Positions 9,050 through 17,818 of a DNA stretch of 64,000 bases are shown here, one piece after another. This stretch comes from Candidatus Hydrogenedentota bacterium (GTDB lineage Bacteria; Hydrogenedentota; Hydrogenedentia; Hydrogenedentales; SLHB01): NCBI GenBank assembly GCA_020848835.1, contig JADLHJ010000022.1, positions 124,001-188,000 of the forward strand. The letters are read 5' to 3'. A program made the translations under genes and the position numbers. The notes under the pieces were generated by a model. The model saw nothing but the letters and a program-made list of their open reading frames with translations. It did no database searches and had not been told where the DNA came from. Position 1 is the stretch's first letter, and every line of letters begins with the position of its first letter.

Positions 9050-9928
9050 CTACACTTCGGTTAGTAGAACTTCCCGTTTCTCCGCAAGCGATTTCGTCGC
9101 CGCGTTGATAATCTGAATCGGCTCGAGCAACTGCTGTGGCGTGAGCGGCCACTTTCCGGTGCGCATCATTTCCATGATTACTTTCAGGCCCTCGGAATAA
9201 CTCGTGCCCGAGTCTACCTTATGCTCCGAGTAGCCTTTGGAGCCAAAAGCCGACACATGGAAAATATATGCGGCGTTCTTGTACAAGAAATTGAGCGTGA
9301 CAATCGGTCCGCCGTTCGCGTACTTGCATACCGCCATGACCGTTTTGTTTTGCTCTTTCGCGGTCACGCTTTCCACACCATAGCCAAACGTCGCGACCAT
9401 CATTTCAACGGCGTGAATTCCATAAAACACGAGGCCGTCGTACTCGCTGTCGATTTCCGCCGGCCCTGTACTTACACCGGACACCGGCGCGCCGATAGTC
9501 TCAGGAAGCGCGTTCAACCATTGCACTGTGGGCACGCAAAAGCGCAACGTGGAAAACGACGTGAAGGCCACTTTTGCCTGTTGCGCGGTGTCAATCAATT
9601 CGCGCGCGTCGGCGACAGAGTGCGCGAGGGGCTTGTCCACAAATGTTGGCGTGCCTGCCTTGATAAACGGCAGCGCATCATTCTTGTGTTTGCTGCCGTG
9701 CCGCCACACGCAGAGAATGCCGTCCACCTGGCCGAGCATATCTTCGATGCGCGTGACGATGTTTGGAATCTTTGAATTGGTGGCCACTTCTTTCGTGCGC
9801 GCTTCGTCCGTACCGTAGATGTGGGTAGTCTGCACGTCGGGGATGCGGTTCTCCCCTTCCAGATTCGTCAACCTCGAAAATGCCTCCGCGTGACTATTGT
9901 CCGATCCAACAATGCCCAGACGAAACAT
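9050..9928 (-). CDS. Gfo/Idh/MocA-family oxidoreductase (cytoplasmic)
   Basis: The 292-residue protein opens with a Rossmann nucleotide-binding sequence (MFRLGIVGSDNSHAEAF) and has the family's EKP-type catalytic region in the variant FVDKPLAHS (Lys-Pro) near residue 95. The C-terminal alpha/beta domain follows. No signal peptide is present, unlike the second family member at 10444. Members oxidise or reduce sugars and inositols with NAD(P), and the substrate cannot be read. The ribosome-binding site GAGGGG lies just before the ATG. Such genes are heavily expanded in planctomycete-like genomes. Confidence 0.85.
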   Translation of the reverse strand: MFRLGIVGSDNSHAEAFSRLTNLEGENRIPDVQTTHIYGTDEARTKEVATNSKIPNIVTRIEDMLGQVDGILCVWRHGSKHKNDALPFIKAGTPTFVDKPLAHSVADARELIDTAQQAKVAFTSFSTLRFCVPTVQWLNALPETIGAPVSGVSTGPAEIDSEYDGLVFYGIHAVEMMVATFGYGVESVTAKEQNKTVMAVCKYANGGPIVTLNFLYKNAAYIFHVSAFGSKGYSEHKVDSGTSYSEGLKVIMEMMRTGKWPLTPQQLLEPIQIINAATKSLAEKREVLLTEV

Positions 9929-9956
9929 ACGGCCCCCTCACTCAATTTCAAAGACA

Positions 9957-9987
9957 CTCGCCGCCACGCCGTCAGCGTGGCGGCGAG
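9957..9987 (-). terminator. Strong hairpin after the small basic protein gene
   Basis: CTCGCCGCCACGC pairs perfectly over 13 bp with its complement across a 5-base loop. It lies 20 bases past the stop of the minus-strand gene at 10007. The following minus-strand bases are T-rich (TGTCTTTG), so it is a plausible intrinsic terminator. Confidence 0.65.
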
Positions 9988-10006
9988 TAAATGGATGAAT
10001 TGTAAA

Positions 10007-10306
10007 CTAGCTCTTCGCTTTGGCCTTGGCTTTCGCTTTCGGCTTCGCTTTGGCGCGCGCTTTTGGTTTCGGCGCTGCCTTCTTTTTATCCGGCACACTC
10101 AAGCTGCCGTAAAACTGTTTCGTGGCTTCGAGCATGTGACCGAGACTTTTCTTATATTCATCGGTCAAGACAACTCCGCCTTTCTGCACTTTGTCAACCA
10201 AGGCTTCCCAGTCTTTGTGTTCCCATTTTCCTTTTTGCTTGTTGACGAATTCGCCAACGGTGTCGAGAAGATTCTGGACGGGATTTGAGTTCTTGCGCTT
10301 TGCCAT
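10007..10306 (-). CDS. Small basic protein with histone H1-like Ala/Lys/Pro tail
   Basis: This 99-residue protein is not assigned to a known family. Residues 1-70 look helical and charged (VQNLLDTVGEFVNKQKGKWEHKDWEALVDKV). From about residue 72 the chain is a low-complexity tail of Lys, Ala and Pro (KPKARAKAKPKAKAKAKAK), resembling histone H1 tails and bacterial nucleoid proteins of the AlgP/Hc1 type. A good ribosome-binding site (GGAG, 9 bases from ATG), a promoter at 10391-10419 and a terminator at 9957-9987 support a real single-gene unit. DNA or RNA binding is inferred from charge only. Confidence 0.7.
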   Translation of the reverse strand: MAKRKNSNPVQNLLDTVGEFVNKQKGKWEHKDWEALVDKVQKGGVVLTDEYKKSLGHMLEATKQFYGSLSVPDKKKAAPKPKARAKAKPKAKAKAKAKS

Positions 10307-10390
10307 TGGTCAATTCTCCTATCCGGGACATGGCCCACGCGAACGGGGCTGTCGGTTTGAATTTTGTCGTCCCCAAATATCGGCAATTGT

Positions 10391-10419
10391 AGGATAGCGC
10401 AGGACTGATAAATTTTCAA
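10391..10419 (-). promoter_or_regulatory. Sigma-70 promoter of the small basic protein gene
   Basis: On the minus strand TTGAAA (10414-10419) is 17 bases from TATCCT (10391-10396), placing the start about 80 bases before the ATG at 10306. The dyad ACTGAT/ATCAGT (10404-10424) overlaps the -35 and spacer and could be an operator. Confidence 0.5.
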
Positions 10420-10443
10420 TCAGTTTTGACGCTAACGCGCGAC

Positions 10444-11775
10444 TTACAAGCCCTTGACCTCAAACCCATCGCGATATTTCCGCCGCAGGAACTTGTTCGC
10501 TTCGTTGTGATTCGAAAAACGCAAACGATTCGCGTCCCATTCGAGGGTCTCGCCAGGAAAACGATCGGCAATCGTCGTCAACAGCACCGCTTCAGTTAGC
10601 GGGCCCGCGTAATCGAAGTGCGAACCTGCGACACCGTTACCCAGCGCCGCTTCGACAAACTGATGGTAGTGGTTGATCGGTTCAAGCGTAGGCTTCGGAT
10701 AATCCTTGTATTTGTTCAACGGATACAAAATCGGCGCGCCGACGTGCGGAATGATCATAGTGCCTTCTTCGCCAATAACCACGGAACCACTTGGTGGCAT
10801 CACGACGTCACTCGATAGATGCCGAGAAACCGTATTCGGCGGACGCTTGCCGCCGTCGAGCCACGTCGCATTGATAGTCTTGCCCGCGCTCATCGCCACG
10901 CCTGGAAACACGTAGCGAGAAATCGTCCACTCCGGCCACGTCTCTACGTCCACGCTTTCCACTTGCGCGCACACGCTGATCGGTGCGCCAATGCCAAGTG
11001 CGGTGAACACTGTGTCGAACACGTGACAGCCGAAATCCGCCGTCGCGCCGCCGCCAAAATCACGCCATCTGCGCCACCAGAATGTGTGATATACCTCCGG
11101 AGCATACGGCCGCTCCGGCGCCGTGCCCAGCCATAGATTCCAATCCAGGTTCGCGGGTACGGGGGCCGCTGCTGGCCGCTTCTTGTCGCCCGTCAGGAAG
11201 AGCGCGGCGGTCCACGAATACCACTCCTGCACCTTGCCGATGGCGCCTTCCTTCATCCAATGCACCGCCGTGCGGTAGAAATCATGCGAATGGATCTGGT
11301 TGCCCATCTGCGTCGCAACGCCGTGCTTGCGCGCCGCGAGGGTCAACTGCCGCGCTTCGTATACGTTTTTCGTGAGGGGCTTTTCACAGAAGACATGTTT
11401 ACCTTTTTGGATCGCTGTCATCGCGACGGGCGCGTGCATGTGGTCGGGAATCCCGACGCTAACCGAATCGATGTTATTCTCTTCTTTCTCCAGCATCTCG
11501 CGGTAGTCGCGATACAGCCGCGCGCCCGGATAGGTCTTCGACGCTTTTTCGAGGGTATTGGCATCGACATCGCACAGCGCAACGACATCCACCTTCTTAC
11601 TACTGAAGATTTCGCCAAGTCCATAGCCGCCCTGCCCGCCGACGCCCACCGCCGCATGTTGCAGCTTCCCATTCGGCGACGCCGCGAAACTCAACCGCGG
11701 TACAATTAACGGGCCTGCGACCGTTGCGGCTGCTGCATTTTTCAGGAAACTGCGTCGGGAAAATCGCGTGCTCAT
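10444..11775 (-). CDS. Tat-exported Gfo/Idh/MocA-family oxidoreductase
   Basis: The start is set at 11775 because it begins a twin-arginine signal (MSTRFSRRSFLKNAAAATVA), giving 443 residues; the longer frame to 11847 has no ribosome-binding site. After the signal come the Rossmann domain (HAAVGVGGQGGYGLGEIF), CDVDANTLEKA, and the catalytic CEKPLTKNVYEARQL, then the large C-terminal domain with WNLWLGTAPERPY and GCHVFDTVF, typical of secreted planctomycete-type members. It probably acts in the periplasm on sugar derivatives with a tightly bound NAD(P). It is not obviously co-transcribed with a partner. Confidence 0.9.
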   Translation of the reverse strand: MSTRFSRRSFLKNAAAATVAGPLIVPRLSFAASPNGKLQHAAVGVGGQGGYGLGEIFSSKKVDVVALCDVDANTLEKASKTYPGARLYRDYREMLEKEENNIDSVSVGIPDHMHAPVAMTAIQKGKHVFCEKPLTKNVYEARQLTLAARKHGVATQMGNQIHSHDFYRTAVHWMKEGAIGKVQEWYSWTAALFLTGDKKRPAAAPVPANLDWNLWLGTAPERPYAPEVYHTFWWRRWRDFGGGATADFGCHVFDTVFTALGIGAPISVCAQVESVDVETWPEWTISRYVFPGVAMSAGKTINATWLDGGKRPPNTVSRHLSSDVVMPPSGSVVIGEEGTMIIPHVGAPILYPLNKYKDYPKPTLEPINHYHQFVEAALGNGVAGSHFDYAGPLTEAVLLTTIADRFPGETLEWDANRLRFSNHNEANKFLRRKYRDGFEVKGL

Positions 11776-11922
11776 CGATGGACCCCTTTTTGGCGTAGCG
11801 CCAACTGTAGCTGGAAAATATCGATATTTCACAATGGAGCGGCCCAAGTCAAAAAACGTGCGAACGCACAGGGCGGCGCGTTACACTTTCCGTAAAGCTG
11901 CACCGGAAGGAGTTGTATACCC

Positions 11923-12414
11923 ATGTCTATCGAATTGCTCCCCCTCGTCATGCGTTGGACCCATATTTTATCCGCGATTGTGGCCCTCGGCGGGGTAATT
12001 TTTATCCGCTTCGTCATGATGCCCAGCGCGCAACAGGTGCTCGACGATGAAACCCACGCCAAGCTTCGTACGACAATTACCCGCCGCTGGATGAAGTTTG
12101 TGCATACCTGTATCTTGCTGTTTCTCGTCAGTGGTTTCTACAACTACCTCGTAGTGCAGCGCCCGATTCACGATGGGCAAGCGATCTACCATGCGCTGTT
12201 CGGCATCAAGTTCCTGCTGGCACTGGTCGTGTTTGCGCTTGCGGTTGCGCTTACCTCGCTCAAGCCCTGGTCGGAAAAGCTGCGCGCCAACGCGAAGTTC
12301 TGGCTGATGCTGCTCATCGCGCTTGCCGTAATTGTCGTGGGAATATCCGGGTTCATGAAATTCATACCGCCCGCACCGTTGCCAGGTATACAAGTCGCTA
12401 CGGAATTGCAGTAG
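11923..12414 (+). CDS. Small four-helix membrane protein, CopD-like
   Basis: This 163-residue protein has about four hydrophobic helices, near residues 8-33, 57-78, 88-112 and 121-145, and conserved-looking His in MRWTHILSAIVALGG and KFVHTCILLF. The layout resembles the CopD/DUF2269 group of heme- or copper-linked membrane proteins, but the similarity is loose and the function is not established. A ribosome-binding site (GGAAGGAG) precedes the ATG. Its 3' end overlaps the convergent PKD lipoprotein gene by 17 bases. Confidence 0.6.
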   Translation: MSIELLPLVMRWTHILSAIVALGGVIFIRFVMMPSAQQVLDDETHAKLRTTITRRWMKFVHTCILLFLVSGFYNYLVVQRPIHDGQAIYHALFGIKFLLALVVFALAVALTSLKPWSEKLRANAKFWLMLLIALAVIVVGISGFMKFIPPAPLPGIQVATELQ

Positions 12415-13363
12415 ACGGACCGTTTTGCACTTTGGCGGGTTGTACGTCGATATAACCAAGTTTCACCGCAGTGTTGGAGCCATTGGCGTTACTTACGGTG
12501 AGATAGACGTCATACACCGCCGAGGCCTTGTAAACGTGCAGCGGATGTTGTTCGGCGCTCCACGAGCGATCACCAAAGTCCCACAGCCATTGCGTAATGC
12601 CCGAAGATCCTGGCAAGGACAGATCGCTGAATTGAACAGCCGTCCCAGAAGCGGGACGCCGCGTGGCGGCTACAAAATCCGCTTCGGGCACGGCAGCCTT
12701 CTTTACGGTCACGCAATTCGGCTGGATGCGCACGTCCGATCCGCTGGCTGAAGTAACGGCGAGCGCAACGGTGTAAACGCCGGGATCTTCATAGACGTGT
12801 ACGGGATTTTGTTCAGTGCTCGTCGCGCCGTCGCCGAAGTCCCACCGCCACGCCGAAATCGGTTGCGCACCAGTGAGCACGCGGGTTGCATCATTGAACA
12901 ACACCAGCTCGCCGGGCCGGGCGTTTGATTGCGATACTCTAAAGTCCGCCGACACGTACGCATCTGCACCAACGTGTACCAATGTATCCGCGTAGCCCGG
13001 CGCGCGCAACACCACTTTACAGGTGTTGTGGCCCGGCTTCATTTGCGCGCGGGTTATGGACAACCGGATTCTGGCGGGACTGTCTGGCCCATCGGAGAAA
13101 ACTTGCTCCGGGGCGATATTGAGCCAAGCGACTTTGGCAATCGCGCGAATCGAGAGTTTTGCTCCGCGAACCGGCGCGGCAACGTCTACGGAATCATTGA
13201 GTTTATCCGATCCAAACTCGATTACGGTGGGCGTAGCGATCAGAAGCTGATCCGGCGAAGACCCGCAACTTTCGATCGCCAAAGCCGCGGCAATTGCCGA
13301 CAGCGCGCAGCAGCAAATCGATTTGAACTTGCGCGGCCCGGTACTCCATGGTGTGCTAAGCAT
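12398..13363 (-). CDS. Lipoprotein with two PKD domains
   Basis: The 321-residue product has a basic N-terminus, a hydrophobic signal segment and a possible lipobox ending at IESC (near residue 33), so it is probably an envelope lipoprotein. Two PKD beta-sandwich repeats follow, each marked by the W-x-W/L-D-F-G-D motif: AWRWDFGDGATSTEQNPVHVY and QWLWDFGDRSWSAEQHPLHVY. The region between signal and PKD resembles a BACON/Ig-like domain (KVAWLNIAPEQVFSD). PKD domains mediate binding to polysaccharide or protein; no catalytic domain is seen. The 3' end overlaps the convergent gene at 12414. Confidence 0.8.
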   Translation of the reverse strand: MLSTPWSTGPRKFKSICCCALSAIAAALAIESCGSSPDQLLIATPTVIEFGSDKLNDSVDVAAPVRGAKLSIRAIAKVAWLNIAPEQVFSDGPDSPARIRLSITRAQMKPGHNTCKVVLRAPGYADTLVHVGADAYVSADFRVSQSNARPGELVLFNDATRVLTGAQPISAWRWDFGDGATSTEQNPVHVYEDPGVYTVALAVTSASGSDVRIQPNCVTVKKAAVPEADFVAATRRPASGTAVQFSDLSLPGSSGITQWLWDFGDRSWSAEQHPLHVYKASAVYDVYLTVSNANGSNTAVKLGYIDVQPAKVQNGPSTAIP

Positions 13364-13425
13364 GCTGTAGCTTAACGCACGCGCTATTCCGCGCGCATGT
13401 CGTGCGGCGAATCTCAGGAGGTCAT

Positions 13426-13866
13426 GTGTACGAGTCGTTCAATCCTGCAAATCCTGACTACAAGAGTGCCGTCCACGCGCTCTTTCACCGGGCAGGTTTT
13501 ATACAGGCGCTCGGGATACAGTTAAAGGACGTCGGCCCAGGGTGGTGTGAGACGACGCTCACGCTGGAACCGCGTCACTTGCAACAGGACGGCTTCGCCC
13601 ATGCGGGCCTTGTGGCAACGATGGCGGACCACACCTCCGGCGCGGCCAGCGGGTCGCTCATCGCGGCAAACGAAATGATCCTCACCGTCGAGTACAAGAT
13701 TAATCTGCTGCGCCCCGGGGTGGGCGAATCGCTCTTCTCCCGCGCCGAGGTGATCCGCGCCGGCAAACGCATCATCGTCACTGAGTCGGCTGTGTTCGCG
13801 AACCGCGGCAACGAGCAAAAACTTATCGCAAAAGGAATCTTCACGCTATCGGTGCTACCTAAGTAG
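13426..13866 (+). CDS. PaaI-family hotdog thioesterase
   Basis: The 146-residue hotdog-fold protein shows the PaaI motif around residues 55-75 (DGFAHAGLVATMADHTSGAA), where the HAG-x-(V)-x-T-x-A-D stretch carries the catalytic Asp. It should hydrolyse acyl- or aryl-CoA thioesters in the cytoplasm. I chose the GTG at 13426 because AGGAGG sits 4 bases upstream; the in-frame GTG at 13402 has no such site. The short spacing is slightly unusual. It stands alone before thrC. Confidence 0.82.
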   Translation: MYESFNPANPDYKSAVHALFHRAGFIQALGIQLKDVGPGWCETTLTLEPRHLQQDGFAHAGLVATMADHTSGAASGSLIAANEMILTVEYKINLLRPGVGESLFSRAEVIRAGKRIIVTESAVFANRGNEQKLIAKGIFTLSVLPK

Positions 13867-13989
13867 AGACGAATTGCATCTAGGGCCGAATTCCAATTTG
13901 GCTCTACAGTTCGTGTACACTATGCGCCTTGGGGTGTGTGGCGCCGGACCCGGCTTCCCTGCGGTCCGCCTGTTAAACGAAAGCACGAG

Positions 13990-15087
13990 ATGATAAACCG
14001 AGGACTGATAGAACGTTACCGCACGTATTTACCCGTGTCCCCAAAGACGCGGGTAATCACGCTTAATGAAGGATCAACTCCGCTTGTCCAGGCCAACAAT
14101 CTGAGCGAAGCGATCGATCCCAAATTTGATATTTACCTGAAATACGAGGGGCTTAACCCCACCGGTTCGTTCAAAGACCGTGGCATGACCATGGCCATCA
14201 CGCGAGCGGTCGAGGACGGCTTTAAGGCCGTCATGTGCGCATCCACGGGTAACACTTCAGCCTCGGCTGCTGCCTATGCTGCACGCGCGAAAATCAAGTG
14301 TATCGTGCTTATTCCCGACGGAAAGATCGCGCTGGGTAAATTGTCGCAGGCGATGATTCACGGGGCGAAAGTGATCCAGATCAAAGGCAACTTCGACGAC
14401 GCGCTAAAACTCGTGCGCAAGATTTGCGAAGAGCAGCCCATTCAATTGGTCAACTCGGTCAATCCGTATCGCATCGAAGGCCAAAAAACCGGCGCGTTTG
14501 AAATCGTCGATGACTTCGAAGGCGTCGCGCCCGATTTTCATGCGCTGCCTGTCGGCAATGCCGGTAACATCACGGCGTATTGGAAAGGCTTCAAAGAATA
14601 CGTCGCGTCGGGAAAATCCAAAAATCTGCCGCGCATGCTCGGCTTTCAGGCCGCGGGCTCAGCGCCAATCGTCTTGGGTCATCCGATCGAGAATCCGCAG
14701 ACCTTTGCGACGGCGATCCGCATCGGCAATCCCGCGAGCTGGAAACAAGCAGAGGCCGCGCGGGACGAATCGAACGGCGTAATCGGCATGGTTACCGACC
14801 ACGAGATTCGCCTCGCGTATCAGAAGGTTGCCGCGACGGAAGGAATCTTCTGCGAACCTGCGAGCGCCGCGAGCATCGCCGGTGTAATAAAACTCGTCGA
14901 GAGTGGTTATTTCAACGATGTAAAACCGTACACCGGCGATCGCATTCGGATCACGTGTGTGCTGACAGGCCACGGCCTGAAAGACCCCGACAACGCCATT
15001 AAAGCTGCAGAAGAACCCATCACCGTCGAGGCAGACGAATATGCCGTGCTCGATGCCATAGGCATTGAAGAGCCTGCATTGGTCTAG
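13990..15087 (+). CDS. thrC: Threonine synthase
   Basis: ThrC converts O-phosphohomoserine to threonine using PLP. The 365-residue protein has the fold-type II signature [15 protein letters not shown], whose Lys binds PLP, the phosphate-binding/substrate loop [13 protein letters not shown], and [16 protein letters not shown]. This matches the short (class II, Bacillus-like) threonine synthases. The ATG at 13990 starts the conserved sequence; the frame is open to 13936 but lacks a ribosome-binding site. Neighbouring genes are not in the threonine pathway. Confidence 0.93.
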   Translation: MINRGLIERYRTYLPVSPKTRVITLNEGSTPLVQANNLSEAIDPKFDIYLKYEGLNPTGSFKDRGMTMAITRAVEDGFKAVMCASTGNTSASAAAYAARAKIKCIVLIPDGKIALGKLSQAMIHGAKVIQIKGNFDDALKLVRKICEEQPIQLVNSVNPYRIEGQKTGAFEIVDDFEGVAPDFHALPVGNAGNITAYWKGFKEYVASGKSKNLPRMLGFQAAGSAPIVLGHPIENPQTFATAIRIGNPASWKQAEAARDESNGVIGMVTDHEIRLAYQKVAATEGIFCEPASAASIAGVIKLVESGYFNDVKPYTGDRIRITCVLTGHGLKDPDNAIKAAEEPITVEADEYAVLDAIGIEEPALV

Positions 15088-15123
15088 CTGACAACCGCGG
15101 AATAACGAAGTAGGATTCGAATT

Positions 15124-15876
15124 ATGAGCAGGTTTTCACTCGTCATACCTGCATACAACGAAGAGAAATATCTGCCGCGCACGATTGGCGCCATTCGCAA
15201 AGCAGAGGCCATGCTCGGGGAACCCGTCGAGATCGTCGTGTCGGACAACATCAGCACCGATCGCACGACGGACGTCGCACGCGAGCTCGGCGCTAAAGTC
15301 GTGCAGACCGATATCCGCTGCATCGGAGCAGTCCGCAATTGCGGCGCACGCGAAGCCAGCGGCGAATACATCGTGTTCGTGGATGCCGATGATGCGATGT
15401 CTGAAAATATGCTCGTGGAAATCCGCTCCGTCATGGACTCAGGCAAATACATTGGTGGTGGCGTCGCGAACACGCATTACGATCGCGACAGCTGGGGCAT
15501 CTACACCACTCACGGACTGCTTCGCATGCGTTTATGGGTAGCGGGCATCTCGTTGTTTCTTTTTTTCACACACAAGAAAACATTCGAAGCGCTCGGTGGA
15601 TATAACGAAAATATGAAAGTCGGCGAGGATTTCGACATCGCCGCGCGCTTGCGCAAATTAGGCGAAAGCCAGGGTAAGCCGTTCATGAACCTGCGCACCG
15701 CCTTACTCACAAAATCCGCGCGCAAGTTCAACGAATACGGCGATTGGGCCACCTTCGCGCACCCCATACTGACGCTGAAGGCCATGATGAACAAGCCCGA
15801 AGTGATTCACGAGATCTGGTACAAGCCGCGCCGAGAATCGCCGGATTCAAAGCAGTACGATACACACCGTCGGTGA
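15124..15876 (+). CDS. Glycosyltransferase family 2
   Basis: This 250-residue GT-A enzyme has FSLVIPAYNEEKYLPRTI at the N-terminus, the nucleotide-binding VVSDNISTDRT, and the metal-binding DxD in VFVDADDAM near residue 90, followed by the catalytic-side GEDFD near residue 165. It probably transfers a sugar from a nucleotide donor to a cell-envelope or lipid acceptor. One hydrophobic stretch near residues 138-150 (VAGISLFLFF) may touch the membrane. It follows thrC by 36 bases and may be co-transcribed, though the functions do not link. Confidence 0.88.
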   Translation: MSRFSLVIPAYNEEKYLPRTIGAIRKAEAMLGEPVEIVVSDNISTDRTTDVARELGAKVVQTDIRCIGAVRNCGAREASGEYIVFVDADDAMSENMLVEIRSVMDSGKYIGGGVANTHYDRDSWGIYTTHGLLRMRLWVAGISLFLFFTHKKTFEALGGYNENMKVGEDFDIAARLRKLGESQGKPFMNLRTALLTKSARKFNEYGDWATFAHPILTLKAMMNKPEVIHEIWYKPRRESPDSKQYDTHRR

Positions 15877-15918
15877 CCCGGCATATGCGCGCGCCGGTTC
15901 CGTGAAAGGCGGCAATTC

Positions 15919-16872
15919 ATGAACACTCTCGTCGTAGGGGCAGGTGCGATAGGCAGTGTGGTCGGCGGGTTTATGGCTAAACACGGGCACCGCGTAACGC
16001 TGATTGGCCGTGAAAATCACATGCGCGTTATCGCCGAGCGGGGCCTTCGCATTACCGGCATCTGGGGCGAGCACCATGTGCGCGGGATACAAGTGTGCAC
16101 CTCCGTCGATGCCGTTGAGCCCGGCACGCACGATCTCATTCTGATTACCGTGAAGGCTTACGACACCGCGCGCGCGGCGGATTCTTTGCTGCGCATTGTC
16201 GGTCCAGAGACGCTGGTTTGCTCGTATCAGAACGGGCTCGGGAATGCGGAAACAATTGCGGAACGAATCGGTTGGGAACGCACGATTGGCGCCCGCGCAA
16301 TCTTCGGCGTCGTTACGCGCGAGCCCGGCTGGGTAGATGTCACGGTCATTGCGAATCCAACCGCGCTGGGCACTTATCATCCGACAACGTCAACGAATCG
16401 CGTAAGAGCCATCGCTGAGGCGATGAATGCCACGGGCCTGCCGACGGTTTATACAGATCGCATTCGCACGGTGCTGTGGAACAAGGTTGCGTATAACTGC
16501 GCGCTGAATCCAATGTCTGCGCTGCTGGACATACCGTATGGCGGTTTGCTCGATACTGAGCATACATGCCAAACAATGCGGGAGATCGTGCACGAGATTT
16601 ATGCGGTGGCACAGGCGAAGGAGATTCCGCTAGCGCCGGCCACGCCGTCGGAATATGTGCGGCATTTATTTGAGGACCTGATCCCGCCCACCGCCGCGCA
16701 TTATGCGAGCATGCGCGCGGACTTTATCCATCGGCGTCGCACGGAGATTGATGCGCTAAATGGCGCGATCGTGCGGTTCGGCGCGGAGCACAATATTGCG
16801 TGTCCCGTGAACACGCTGCTCACGCGGCTGGTGCATGCGCGGGAACATGCGCTAGGTGTCAGATCCTCATGA
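15919..16872 (+). CDS. panE: Ketopantoate reductase-family protein (PanE/ApbA)
   Basis: The 317-residue protein begins with the NADPH-binding NTLVVGAGAIGSVVGGFMAKHG and has the family's VKAYDTARAA and QNGLGNAE (Asn-Gly-Leu-Gly) segments, then the catalytic Lys region LWNKVAYNCALNPMSALLDI. PanE reduces 2-dehydropantoate to pantoate for pantothenate. The other pantothenate genes (panB, panC, panD) lie 31-34 kb away, so this could be the missing reductase or one of the many paralogues with other substrates. The stop overlaps the next start as ATGA. Confidence 0.8.
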   Translation: MNTLVVGAGAIGSVVGGFMAKHGHRVTLIGRENHMRVIAERGLRITGIWGEHHVRGIQVCTSVDAVEPGTHDLILITVKAYDTARAADSLLRIVGPETLVCSYQNGLGNAETIAERIGWERTIGARAIFGVVTREPGWVDVTVIANPTALGTYHPTTSTNRVRAIAEAMNATGLPTVYTDRIRTVLWNKVAYNCALNPMSALLDIPYGGLLDTEHTCQTMREIVHEIYAVAQAKEIPLAPATPSEYVRHLFEDLIPPTAAHYASMRADFIHRRRTEIDALNGAIVRFGAEHNIACPVNTLLTRLVHAREHALGVRSS

Positions 16873-17582
16873 ATGAACTACCGAATTACGGTCTGGCCAA
16901 CACCGTTACCGGATTTGCCACGCTGTTTTCCGGATTGCTGCCTTTGTGGCTGACATTCGTCATGCAGTCGCAACCCCGCCGTTGGTACTTCGTTTATTGG
17001 ATGATTGCATTAACGGGCGTATTCACGATCACGCTTCACGGTTTTGGCGAGACAAATCCGGTGCTGGGCGCTCGCTGGTTTTGGGCGTTCCTCGATACTG
17101 GAAGCAATATCGTCGTTGCATGGTCCATCGCACTCGCGATTCTTGGCGATTACTATGCGACGCGGACGCGAGCGTGGGCTAGTCCATTGGTCACCGCCGC
17201 GATGCTCGTTGGTGTTGCGTGGCACTTTTACGACCGGCTTCCGTCAACCGAGCGTGCGTATCTGATCCCGTTTGGTGCGTGGGGCGGGTTCTATCCTGGC
17301 GAGACATGGCTGATCGGTTTTTCTTGGCTCACGATAGGACTATTTGCAGCAAAGTGGCATCGCATTGGAACTCGTGAGCGGGTTTTGCTGCTGACTGCAT
17401 CGGCGATCTTCTTCGTTGGCATGATACTCGCCACAGCGAGCAACAAGTTAATCTTGTATCCATTCATTCCGTTGCACGCGTTGTGGCATCTTGTTGGGGC
17501 GTATGGATTCATCGTGCTATGGGCGTTCAACCATTTGCGCTTCGACCAGACAGACACCGCTGCGGTCCACACATCGCCGTAG
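16869..17582 (+). CDS. Seven-helix membrane protein, possibly CREST/ceramidase-like
   Basis: This 237-residue protein has about seven hydrophobic helices. It starts at the ATGA overlap with the panE-like gene, so translation of the two is coupled. In TM3 and the last helix it carries LDTGSN and an H-x-x-x-H motif (HALWHL), with HGFGETN earlier. This pattern recalls the CREST superfamily of metal-dependent membrane hydrolases (alkaline ceramidases, PAQR, Per1). The resemblance is by eye only, and an unrelated hypothetical membrane protein is possible. Confidence 0.5.
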   Translation: MNELPNYGLANTVTGFATLFSGLLPLWLTFVMQSQPRRWYFVYWMIALTGVFTITLHGFGETNPVLGARWFWAFLDTGSNIVVAWSIALAILGDYYATRTRAWASPLVTAAMLVGVAWHFYDRLPSTERAYLIPFGAWGGFYPGETWLIGFSWLTIGLFAAKWHRIGTRERVLLLTASAIFFVGMILATASNKLILYPFIPLHALWHLVGAYGFIVLWAFNHLRFDQTDTAAVHTSP

Positions 17583-17703
17583 GAAGCGCTGATGGAAACT
17601 ACACTTTCGTAGTGCCGCCCCGCACGACCCGCCTACTGAGATAGACGCGTATCTCCAACGCCCCCAGTTTATTAGCAAATTTCACGCACACTTGGCCCGG
17701 TAG

Positions 17704-17811
17704 TTGCCTTGGCAAACCGTATTTGATCGAAAAACTAACCAGGGCCACATCGTGCTGGCGGAGAATATCGCGCGGCCGGTGATGGCCCGATTGTTTAATG
17801 AGGAGCAGTAG
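17704..17811 (+). other. Possible tiny ORF or gene remnant before the HAD phosphatase
   Basis: A TTG-initiated frame of 35 residues ends with KTNQGHIVLAENIARPVMAR and LFNEEQ, which reads like the C-terminal end of a real protein, yet no ribosome-binding site precedes it and an in-frame stop lies at 17701-17703. It may be a decayed gene tail. The rest of the 236-bp gap (17583-17818) shows nothing recognisable. Confidence 0.2.
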
Positions 17812-17818
17812 TACCGAG

